DNA from: Odiellus spinosus
Taxonomy: Eukaryota; Arthropoda; Arachnida; Opiliones; Phalangiidae
DNA: 64,000 nt
Reading direction: 5' to 3'
NCBI GenBank assembly: GCA_963920705.1
Contig: OY987236.1
Location: forward strand, 4,946,190-5,010,189
Shown piece after piece: positions 1-10,604 of this stretch. The notes beneath the pieces are model-generated. The model was not told the origin of the DNA and did no database searches. It saw only the letters and a program-made list of their open reading frames with translations. Made by a program: the position numbers and the translations under genes. How positions within the stretch are numbered: the first letter of the stretch is position 1; each line of letters starts with the position of its first letter.

Positions 1-2329
1 GGGTGTATTTTTACAGGGGGTGTATTTTTACAGGGGGTGTATTTTTACAGGGGGTGTATTTTTACAGGGGGTGTATTTTTACAGGGGGTGTATTTTTACA
101 GGGGGTGTATTTTTACAGGGGTGTATTTTTACAGGGGTGTATTTTTACAGGGGGTGTATTTTTACAGGGGGTGTATTTTTACAGGGGGTGTATTTTTACA
201 GGGGGTGTATTTTTACAGGGGGTGTATTTTTACAGGGGGTGTATTTTTACAGGGGGTGTATTTTTACAGGGGGTGTATTTTTACAGGGGGTGTATTTTTA
301 CAGGGGGTGTATTTTTACAGGGGGTGTATTTTTACAGGGGGTGTATTTTTACAGGGGGTGTATTTTTACAGGGGGTGTATTTTTACAGGGGGTGTATTTT
401 TACAGGGGGTGTATTTTTACAGGGGGTGTATTTTTACAGGGGGTGTATTTTTACAGGGGGTGTATTTTTACAGGGGGTGTATTTTTACAGGGGGTGAATT
501 TTTACAGGGGGTGTATTTTTACAGGGGGTGTATTTTTACAGGGGGTGTATTTTTACAGGGGGTGTATTTTTACAGGGGGTGTATTTTTACAGGGGGTGTA
601 TTTTTACAGGGGGTGTATTTTTACAGGGGGTGTATTTTTACAGGGGGTGTATTTTTACAGGGGGTGTATTTTTACAGGGGGTGTATTTTTACAGGGGGTG
701 TATTTTTACAGGGGGTGTATTTTTACAGGGGGTGTATTTTTACAGGGGGTGTATTTTTACAGGGGGTGTATTTTTACAGGGGGTGTATTTTTACAGGGGG
801 TGTATTTTTACAGGGGGTGTATTTTTACAGGGGGTGTATTTTTACAGGGGGTGTATTTTTACAGGGGGTGTATTTTTACAGGGGGTGTATTTTTACAGGG
901 GGTGTATTTTTACAGGGGGTGTATTTTTACAGGGGGTGTATTTTTACAGGGGGTGTATTTTTACAGGGGGTGTATTTTTACAGGGGGTGTATTTTTACAG
1001 GGGGTGTATTTTTACAGGGGGTGTATTTTTACAGGGGGTGTATTTTTACAGGGGGTGTATTTTTACAGGGGGTGTATTTTTACAGGGGGTGTATTTTTAC
1101 AGGGGGTGTATTTTTACAGGGGGTGTATTTTTACAGGGGGTGTATTTTTACAGGGGGTGTATTTTTACAGGGGGTGTATTTTTACAGGGGGTGTATTTTT
1201 ACAGGGGGTGTATTTTTACAGGGGGTGTATTTTTACAGGGGGTGTATTTTTACAGGGGGTGTATTTTTACAGGGGGTGTATTTTTACAGGGGGTGTATTT
1301 TTACAGGGGGTGTATTTTTACAGGGGGTGTATTTTTACAGGGGGTGTATTTTTACAGGGGGTGTATTTTTACAGGGGGTGTATTTTTACAGGGGGTGTAT
1401 TTTTACAGGGGGTGTATTTTTACAGGGGGTGTATTTTTACAGGGGGTGTATTTTTACAGGGGGTGTATTTTTACAGGGGGTGTATTTTTACAGGGGGTGT
1501 ATTTTTACAGGGGGTGTATTTTTACAGGGGGTGTATTTTTACAGGGGGTGTATTTTTACAGGGGGTGTATTTTTACAGGGGGTGTATTTTTACAGGGGGT
1601 GTATTTTTACAGGGGGTGTATTTTTACAGGGGGTGTATTTTTACAGGGGGTGTATTTTTACAGGGGGTGTATTTTTACAGGGGGTGTATTTTTACAGGGG
1701 GTGTATTTTTACAGGGGGTGTATTTTTACAGGGGGTGTATTTTTACAGGGGGTGTATTTTTACAGGGGGTGTATTTTTACAGGGGGTGTATTTTTACAGG
1801 GGGTGTATTTTTACAGGGGGTGTATTTTTACAGGGGGTGTATTTTTACAGGGGGTGTATTTTTACAGGGGGTGTATTTTTACAGGGGGTGTATTTTTACA
1901 GGGGGTGTATTTTTACAGGGGGTGTATTTTTACAGGGGGTGTATTTTTACAGGGGGTGTATTTTTACAGGGGGTGTATTTTTACAGGGGGTGTATTTTTA
2001 CAGGGGGTGTATTTTTACAGGGGGTGTATTTTTACAGGGGGTGTATTTTTACAGGGGGTGTATTTTTACAGGGGGTGTATTTTTACAGGGGGTGTATTTT
2101 TACAGGGGGTGTATTTTTACAGGGGGTGTATTTTTACAGGGGGTGTATTTTTACAGGGGTGTATTTTTACAGGGGGTGTATTTTTACAGGGGGTGTATTT
2201 TTACAGGGGGTGTATTTTTACAGGGGGTGTATTTTTACAGGGGGTGTATTTTTACAGGGGGTGTATTTTTACAGGGGGTGTATTTTTACAGGGGGTGTAT
2301 TTTTACAGGGGGTGTATTTTTACAGGGGG

Positions 2330-2499
2330 TGTGTTTTTACAGGGGGTGTGTTTTTACAGGGGGTGTGTTTTTACAGGGGGTGTGTTTTTACAGGGGGTGT
2401 GTTTTTACAGGGGGTGTGTTTTTACAGGGGGTGTGTTTTTACAGGGGGTGTGTTTTTACAGGGGGTGTGTTTTTACAGGGGGTGTGTTTTTACAGGGGG
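2330..2499 (+). repeat. Block of 10 TGTG-variant 17-mers
   Basis: Exactly ten consecutive units carry TGTGTTTTTACAGGGGG (A to G at position 4), flanked on both sides by standard units. The change turns one A–T pair of the 4-bp unit hairpin into a G·T wobble. A contiguous block of identical variants implies local amplification of one mutated unit. Confidence 0.95.
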
Positions 2500-3332
2500 T
2501 GTATTTTTACAGGGGGTGTATTTTTACAGGGGGTGTATTTTTACAGGGGGTGTATTTTTACAGGGGGTGTATTTTTACAGGGGGTGTATTTTTACAGGGG
2601 GTGTATTTTTACAGGGGGTGTATTTTTACAGGGGGTGTATTTTTACAGGGGGTGTATTTTTACAGGGGGTGTATTTTTACAGGGGGTGTATTTTTACAGG
2701 GGGTGTATTTTTACAGGGGGTGTATTTTTACAGGGGGTGTATTTTTACAGGGGGTGTATTTTTACAGGGGGTGTATTTTTACAGGGGGTGTATTTTTACA
2801 GGGGGTGTATTTTTACAGGGGGTGTATTTTTACAGGGGGTGTATTTTTACAGGGGGTGTATTTTTACAGGGGGTGTATTTTTACAGGGGGTGTATTTTTA
2901 CAGGGGGTGTATTTTTACAGGGGGTGTATTTTTACAGGGGGTGTATTTTTACAGGGGGTGTATTTTTACAGGGGGTGTATTTTTACAGGGGGTGTATTTT
3001 TACAGGGGGTGTATTTTTACAGGGGGTGTATTTTTACAGGGGGTGTATTTTTACAGGGGGTGTATTTTTACAGGGGGTGTATTTTTACAGGGGGTGTATT
3101 TTTACAGGGGGTGTATTTTTACAGGGGGTGTATTTTTACAGGGGGTGTATTTTTACAGGGGGTGTATTTTTACAGGGGGTGTATTTTTACAGGGGGTGTA
3201 TTTTTACAGGGGGTGTATTTTTACAGGGGGTGTATTTTTACAGGGGGTGTATTTTTACAGGGGGTGTATTTTTACAGGGGGTGTATTTTTACAGGGGGTG
3301 TATTTTTACAGGGGGTGTATTTTTACAGGGGG

Positions 3333-3435
3333 TGAATTTTTACAGGGGGTGAAATTTTACAGGGGGTGAAATTTTACAGGGGGTGAATTTTTACAGGGGG
3401 TGAATTTTTACAGGGGGTGAAATTTTTACAGGGGG
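3333..3435 (+). repeat. Block of 6 TGAA-variant units
   Basis: Six consecutive units begin TGAATTTT or TGAAATTTT instead of TGTATTTTT; the last is 18 bp. They introduce TGA and end the long open frames seen to the left, confirming that the openness of those frames is incidental. Confidence 0.9.
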
Positions 3436-4167
3436 TGTATTTTTACAGGGGGTGTATTTTTACAGGGGGTGTATTTTTACAGGGGGTGTATTTTTACAGG
3501 GGGTGTATTTTTACAGGGGGTGTATTTTTACAGGGGGTGTATTTTTACAGGGGGTGTATTTTTACAGGGGGTGTATTTTTACAGGGGGTGTATTTTTACA
3601 GGGGGTGTATTTTTACAGGGGGTGTATTTTTACAGGGGGTGTATTTTTACAGGGGGTGTATTTTTACAGGGGGTGTATTTTTACAGGGGGTGTATTTTTA
3701 CTGGGGGTGTATTTTTACAGGGGGGTGTATTTTTACAGGGGGTGTATTTTTACAGGGGGTGTATTTTTACAGGGGGTGTATTTTTACAGGGGGTGTATTT
3801 TTACAGGGGGTGTATTTTTACAGGGGGTGTATTTTTACAGGGGGTGTATTTTTACAGGGGGTGTATTTTTACAGGGGGTGTATTTTTACAGGGGGTGTAT
3901 TTTTACAGGGGGTGTATTTTTACAGGGGGTGTATTTTTACAGGGGGTGTATTTTTACAGGGGGTGTATTTTTACAGGGGGTGTATTTTTACAGGGGGTGT
4001 ATTTTTACAGGGGGTGTATTTTTACAGGGGGTGTATTTTTACAGGGGGTGTATTTTTACAGGGGGTGTATTTTTACAGGGGGTGTATTTTTACAGGGGGT
4101 GTATTTTTACAGGGGGTGTATTTTTACAGGGGGTGTATTTTTACAGGGGGTGTATTTTTACAGGGGG

Positions 4168-4215
4168 TGTATTTTACAGGGGGTGTATTTTACAGGGGGT
4201 GTATTTTACAGGGGG
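4168..4215 (+). repeat. Triplet of 16-bp units (first occurrence)
   Basis: Three consecutive 16-bp units (TGTATTTTACAGGGGG, one T fewer). The same three-unit cluster recurs at 4656–4703, 488 bp later, which points to duplication of a longer segment of the array. Confidence 0.85.
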
Positions 4216-4655
4216 TGTATTTTTACAGGGGGAATATTTTTACAGGGGGTGTATTTTTACAGGGGGTGTAATTTTACAGGGGGTGTATTTTTACAGGGGG
4301 TGTATTTTTACAGGGGTGTATTTTTACAGGGGGTGTATTTTTACAGGGGGTGTATTTTTACAGGGGGTGTATTTTTACAGGGGGTGTATTTTTACAGGGG
4401 GTGTATTTTTACAGGGGGTGTATTTTTACAGGGGGTGTATTTTTACAGGGGGTGTATTTTTACAGGGGGTGTATTTTTACAGGGGGTGTATTTTTACAGG
4501 GGGTGTATTTTTACAGGGGGTGTATTTTTACAGGGGGTGTATTTTTACAGGGGGTGTATTTTTACAGGGGGTGTATTTTTACAGGGGGTGTATTTTTACA
4601 GGGGTGTATTTTTACAGGGGGTGTATTTTTACAGGGGGTGTATTTTTACAGGGGG

Positions 4656-4703
4656 TGTATTTTACAGGGGGTGTATTTTACAGGGGGTGTATTTTACAGG
4701 GGG
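4656..4703 (+). repeat. Triplet of 16-bp units (second occurrence)
   Basis: Second cluster of exactly three 16-bp units identical to that at 4168–4215, within otherwise standard 17-mers. Confidence 0.85.
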
Positions 4704-5248
4704 TGTATTTTTACAGGGGGTGTATTTTTACAGGGGGTGTATTTTTACAGGGGGTGTATTTTTACAGGGGGTGTATTTTTACAGGGGGTGTATTTTTACA
4801 GGGGGTGTATTTTTACAGGGGGTGTATTTTTACAGGGGGTGTGTTTTTACAGGGGGTGTATTTTTACAGGGGGTGTATTTTTACAGGGGGTGTATTTTTA
4901 CAGGGGGTGTATTTTTACAGGGGGTGTATTTTTACAGGGGGTGTATTTTTACAGGGGGTGTATTTTTACAGGGGGTGTATTTTTACAGGGGGTGTATTTT
5001 TACAGGGGGTGTATTTTTTCTGGGGGTGTATTTTTACAGGGGGTGTATTTTTACAGGGGGTGTATTTTTACAGGGGGTGTATTTTTACAGGGGGTGTATT
5101 TTTACAGGGGGTGTATTTTTACAGGGGGTTGTATTTTTACAGGGGGTGTATTTTTACAGGGGGTGTATTTTTACAGGGGATGTATTTTTACAGTTGATGT
5201 ATTTTTACAGGGGGTGTATTTTTACAGGGGGTGTATTTTTACAGGGGG

Positions 5249-5401
5249 TGTGTTTTTACAGGGGGTGTGTTTTTACAGGGGGTGTGTTTTTACAGGGGGT
5301 GTGTTTTTACAGGGGGTGTGTTTTTACAGGGGGTGTGTTTTTACAGGGGGTGTGTTTTTACAGGGGGTGTGTTTTTACAGGGGGTGTGTTTTTACAGGGG
5401 G
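5249..5401 (+). repeat. Block of 9 TGTG-variant 17-mers
   Basis: Nine consecutive copies of the same TGTGTTTTTACAGGGGG variant found at 2330–2499, again cleanly bounded by standard units. The shared variant and near-equal copy number suggest the two blocks are copies of one ancestral block moved within the array. Confidence 0.95.
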
Positions 5402-5808
5402 TGTATTTTTACAGGGGGTGTATTTTTACAGGGGGTGTATTTTTACAGGGGGTGTATTTTTACAGGGGGTGTATTTTTACAGGGGGTGTATTTTTACAGG
5501 GGGTGTATTTTTACAGGGGGTGTATTTTTACAGGGGGTGTATTTTTACAGGGGGTGTATTTTTACAGGGGGTGTATTTTTACAGGGGGTGTATTTTTACA
5601 GGGGGTGTATTTTTACAGGGGGTGTATTTTTACAGGGGGTGTATTTTTACAGGGGGTGTATTTTTACAGGGGGTGTATTTTTACAGGGGGTGTATTTTTA
5701 CAGGGGGTGTATTTTTACAGGGGGTGTATTTTTACAGGGGGTGTATTTTTACAGGGGGTGTATTTTTACAGGGGGTGTATTTTTACAGGGGGTGTATTTT
5801 TACAGGGG

Positions 5809-5854
5809 GTGTATTTTTACAGGGGGTGTAAATACACCCCCTGTAAAAATACAC
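5809..5854. repeat. Palindromic inversion point of the satellite
   Basis: Perfect 22-bp arms (5809–5830 and 5833–5854) flank an AA spacer. To the left every unit is G-rich on +; to the right every unit is C-rich on +. Beyond the 22-bp arms symmetry continues at unit level but not exactly, because the right side starts with a TACC-variant block absent from the left. It is therefore not a simple foldback of one sequence onto itself. Confidence 0.95.
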
Positions 5855-6019
5855 TACCTGTAAAAATACACTACCTGTAAAAATACACTACCTGTAAAAA
5901 TACACTACCTGTAAAAATACACTACCTGTAAAAATACACTACCTGTAAAAATACACTACCTGTAAAAATACACTACCTGTAAAAATACACTACCTGTAAA
6001 AATACACTACCTGTAAAAA
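5850..6019 (-). repeat. Block of 10 TACC-variant units beside the inversion
   Basis: Ten consecutive units read TACACTACCTGTAAAAA on + (CC to TA in the C-run). The block begins at the inversion palindrome and occurs nowhere else in the window. Confidence 0.93.
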
Positions 6020-7340
6020 TACACCCCCTGTAAAAATACACCCCCTGTAAAAATACACCCCTGTAAAAATACACCCCTGTAAAAATACACCCCCTGTAAA
6101 AATACACCCCCTGTAAAAATACACCCCCTGTAAAAATACACCCCCTGTAAAAATACACCCCTTGTAAAAATACACCCCTTGTAAAAATACACCCCCTGTA
6201 AAAATACACCCCTTGTAAAAATACACCCCCTGTAAAAATACACCCCCTGTAAAAAAAAATAATAAACACACCCCCTGTAAAAATACACCCCCTGGAAAAA
6301 TTCACCCCCTGTAAAAATACACCCCCTGTAAAAATACACCCCCTGTAAAAATACACCCCCTGTAAAAATACACCCCCTGTAAAAATACACCCCCTGTAAA
6401 AATACACCCCCTGTAAAAATACACCCCCTGTAAAAATACACCCCCTGTAAAAATACACCCCCTGTAAAAATACACCCCCTGTAAAAATACACCCCCTGTA
6501 AAAATACACCCCCTGTAAAAATACACCCCCTGTAAAAATACACCCCCTGTAAAAATACACCCCTTGTAAAAATACACCCCCTGTAAAAATACACCCCCTG
6601 TAAAAATACACCCCCTGTAAAAATACACCCCCTGTAAAAATACACCCCCTGTAAAAATACACCCCCTGTAAAAATACACCCCCTGTAAAAATACACCCCC
6701 TGTAACACCCCCTGTAAAATTACACCCCCTGTAAAAATACACCCCCTGTAAAAATACACCCCCTGTAAAAATACACCCCCTGTAAAAATACACCCCCTGT
6801 AAAAATACACCCCCTGTAAAAATACACCCCCTGTAAAAATACACCCCTTGTAAAAATACACCCCCTGTAAAAATACACCCCTTGTAAAAATACACCCCCT
6901 GTAAAAATACACCCCCTGTAAAAATAAAAAGCACCCCCTGTAAAAATGCACCCCCTGTAAAAATACACCCCCTGTAAAAAAAATAATAAACACACCCCCT
7001 GTAAAAATACACCCCCTGGAAAAATACACCCCCTGTAAAAATACACCCCCTGTAAAAATACACCCCCTGTAAAAATACACCCCCTGTAAAAATACACCCC
7101 CTGTAAAAATACACCCCCTGTAAAAATACACCCCCTGTAAAAATACACCCCTGTAAAAATACACCCCCTGTAAAAATACACCCCCTGTAAAAATACACCC
7201 CCTGTAAAAATACACCCCCTGTAAAAATACACCCCCTGTAAAAATACACCCCCTGTAAAAATACACCCCCTGTAAAAATATACCCCTGTAAAAATACACC
7301 CCCTGTAAAAATACACCCCCTGTAAAAATACACCCCCTGT

Positions 7341-7440
7341 AAAAAGACACCCCCTGTAAAAAGACACCCCCTGTAAAAAGACACCCCCTGTAAAAAGACA
7401 CCCCCTGTAAAAAGACACCCCCTGTAAAAAGGCACCCCCT
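7341..7440 (-). repeat. Block of GACACC-variant units
   Basis: Five consecutive units with AAAAAGACACCCCC and a sixth with AAAAAGGCACCCCC replace the standard AAAAATACACCCCC. This is another local expansion of a single variant. Confidence 0.85.
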
Positions 7441-9065
7441 GTAAAAATACACCCCCTGTAAAAATACACCCCCTGTAAAAATACACCCACTGTAAAAGTA
7501 CACCCCCTGTAAAAATACACCCCCTGTAAAAATACACCCCCTGTAAAAATATACCCCTGTAAAAATACACCCCCTGTAAAAATACACCCCCTGTAAAAAT
7601 ACACCCCCTGTAATAATACACCCCCTGTAAAAATACACCCCCTGTAAAAATACACCCCCTGTAAAAATACACCCCCTGTAAAAATACACCCCTGTAAAAA
7701 TACACCCCCTGTAAAAATACACCCCCTGTAAAAATACACCCCCTGTAAAATTACACCCCCTGGAAAAATACACCCCCTGGAAAAATACACCCCCTGGAAA
7801 AATACACCCCCTGTAAAAATACACCCCCTGGAAAAATACACCCCTTGTAAAAATACACCCCTTGTAAAAATACACCCCCTGTAAAAATACACCCCTGTAA
7901 AAATACACCCCCTGTAAAAATACACCCCCTGTAAAAATACACCCCCTGTAAAAATACACCCCCTGTAAAATTACACCCCCTGTAAAATTACACCCCCCTG
8001 TAAAAATACACCCCTTGTAAAAATACACCCCCTGTAAAAATACACCCCCTGTAAAAATACACCCCCTGTAAAAATACACCCCCTGTAAAAATACACCCCC
8101 TGTAAAAATACACCCCCTGTAAAAATACACCCCCTGTAAAAATACACCCCCTGTAAAAATATACCCCCTGTAAAAATACACCCCCTGTAAAAATACACCC
8201 CCTGTAAAATTACACCCCCGTAAAATTACACCCCCTGGAAAAATACACCCCCTGGAAAAATACACCCCCTGGAAAAATACACCCCCTGGAAAAATACACC
8301 CCCCTGTAAAAATACACCCCTTGTAAAAATACACCCCTTGTAAAAATACACCCCCTGTAAAAATACACCCCCTGTAAAAATACACCCCCTGTAAAAATAC
8401 ACCCCCTGTAAAAATACACCCCCTGTAAAATACACCCCCTGTAAAAATACACCCCCTGTAACACCCCCTGTAAAATTACACCCCCTGTAAAAATACACCC
8501 CCTGTAAAAATACACCCCCTGTAAAAATACACCCCCTGTAAAAATACACCCCCTGTAAAAATACACCCCCTGTAAAAATACACCCCCTGTAAAAATACAC
8601 CCCTGTAAAAATACACCCCCTGTAAAAATACACCCCCTGTAAAAATACACCCCCTGTAAAAATACACCCCCTGTAAAAATACACCCCCTGTAAAATTACA
8701 CCCCCTGTAAAAATACACCCCCTGTAAAATTACACCCCCTGTAAAATTACACCCCCTGTAAAATTACACCCCCTGTAAAAATACACCCCCTGTAAAAATA
8801 CACCCCCTGTAAAAATACACCCCCTGTAAAAATACACCCCCTGTAAAAATACACCCCCTGTAAAAATACACCCCCTGTAAAAATACACCCCCTGTAAAAA
8901 TACACCCCCTGTAAAAATACACCCCCTGTAAAAATTCACCCCCTGTAAAAATACACCCCCTGTAAAAATACACCCCTGTAAAAATACACCCCCTGTAAAA
9001 ATACACCCCCTGTAAAAATACACCCCCTGTAAAAATGCACCCCCTGTAAAAATACACCCCCTGTA

Positions 9066-10604
9066 AAATAAAACACCCCTTTTTTGAAAATAAAACACCC
9101 TGTTTTGAAAAAAACATTTAAAAAAAAAAAAAAACACCTTTTTTTTGAAAATAAAACACCCCTTTTTTGAAAATAAAACACCCCTTTTTTGAAAATAAAA
9201 CAACCATTTTTTGAAAGTAAAACACCCCTTTTTTGATAATAAAACACCCCTTTTTTTATAATAAAACACCCCTTTTTTTGAAAATAGAACACCCCTTTTT
9301 TTGAAAATAAAACACCCTTTTTTTGAAAATAAAACACCCCTTTTTTTTGAAAATAAAACACCCCTTTTTTGAAAATAAAACACCCCTTTTTTGAAAATAA
9401 AACACCCCTTTTTTGAAAATAAAACACCCCTTTTTTGAAAATAAAACACCCCTTTTTTGAAAATAAAACACCCCTTTTTTGAAAATAAAACACCCCTTTT
9501 TTGAAAATAAAACACCCCTTTTTTGAAAATAAAACACCCCTTTTTGAAAATAAAACACCCCTTTTTGAAAATAAAACACCCCTTTTTTGAAAATAAAACA
9601 CCCCTTTTTGAAAATAAAACACCCCTTTTTTGAAAATAAAACACCCCTTTTTTGAAAATAAAACACCCCTTTTTTGAAAATAAAACACCCCTTTTTTGAA
9701 AATAAAACACCCCTTTTTTGAAAATAAAACACCCCTTTTTTGAAAATAAAACACCCCTTTTTTGAAAATAAAACACCCCTTTTTTGAAAATAAAACACCC
9801 CTTTTTTGAAAATAAAACAACCATTTTTTGAAAGTAAAACACCCCTTTTTTGATAATAAAACACCCCATTTTTGATAATAAAACACCCCTTTTTTTGAAA
9901 ATAGAACACCCCTTTTTTTGAAAATAAAACACCCTTTTTTTGAAAATAAAACACCCTTTTTTTGAAAATAAAACACCCCTTTTTTTTGAAAATAAAACAC
10001 CCCTTTTTTGAAAATAAAACACCCCTTTTTTGAAAATAAAACACCCCTTTTTTGAAAATAAAACACCCCTTTTTTGAAAATAAAACACCCCTTTTTTTGA
10101 AAATAAAACACCCCTTTTTGAAAATAAAACACCCCTTTTTGAAAATAAAACACCCCTTTTTTGAAAATAAAACACCCCTTTTTGAAAATAAAACACCCCT
10201 TTTTTGAAAATAAAACACCCCTTTTTTGAAAATAAAACACCCCTTTTTTGAAAATAAAACACCCCTTTTTTGAAAATAAAACACCCCTTTTTTGAAAATA
10301 AAACACCCCTTTTTTGAAAATAAAACACCCCTTTTTTGAAAATAAAACACCCCTTTTTTGAAAATAAAACACCCCTTTTTGAAAATAAAACACCCCTTTT
10401 TGAAAATAAAACACCCCTTTTTTGAAAATAAAACACCCCTTTTTGAAAATAAAACACCTCTTTTTTGAAAATAAAACACCCCTTTTTTGAAAATAAAACA
10501 CCCCTTTTTTGAAAATAAAACACCCCTTTTTTGAAAATAAAACACCCCTTTTTTTGAAAATAAAACACCCCTTTTTTGAAAATAAAACACCCCTTTTTTG
10601 AAAA
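9066..10604 (-). repeat. 22-bp satellite family, first block
   Basis: The unit on + is AAAACACCCC, then T5–T8 (mode T6), then GAAAAT, 22 bp with length variation mainly in the T run. It shares the ACACCCC core with the 17-mer and the switch at about 9066 occurs in register at that core. Near the left end an A-rich interruption (about 9113–9135) sits beside a GTTTTGAAAAAAACATTT variant. A marker variant, ACAACCATTTTTTGAAAGT, appears at about 9200 and again at about 9818. Confidence 0.95.

Larger units (their letters stand above)
1..5830 (+). repeat. 17-bp satellite array, G-rich strand on +
   Basis: About 340 head-to-tail copies of TGTATTTTTACAGGGGG run from base 1, so the array continues to the left of the window. 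Each unit is a 12-nt perfect inverted repeat (TGTA, TTTT, TACA) followed by G5. Most copies are identical; variants come as local blocks rather than singly, and rare single-base indels give 16- or 18-bp units. Three units make 51 nt, so all three + frames encode the same cyclic 17-residue string (GCIFTGGVFLQGVYFYR) without stops. This is a property of the unit, not evidence for a protein. Confidence 0.97.
5833..9065 (-). repeat. 17-bp satellite array, inverted orientation
   Basis: About 190 copies of the 17-mer read as TACACCCCCTGTAAAAA on +. The array is more heterogeneous than the left one: frequent CCCTTG, CCCTGG and TTACACC variants, units lacking one C, and two near-identical interruptions with an A-run plus AATAAACACACC (about 6250–6275 and 6978–6993). 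Confidence 0.96.

Noticed and set aside
1-5830. Telomere or fused telomere
   Set aside because: The G-rich unit and head-to-head polarity invite the idea, but the 17-bp sequence is not a known arthropod telomere repeat and a unique gene region follows directly. No evidence beyond polarity.
3-5880. Very long + strand open frames (up to 1,110 aa) of repeated GCIFTGGVFLQGVYFYR
   Set aside because: All three frames are open and encode the same cyclic peptide because the unit is 17 bp without stops. There is no start context, no unique sequence and no conservation beyond the DNA repeat.
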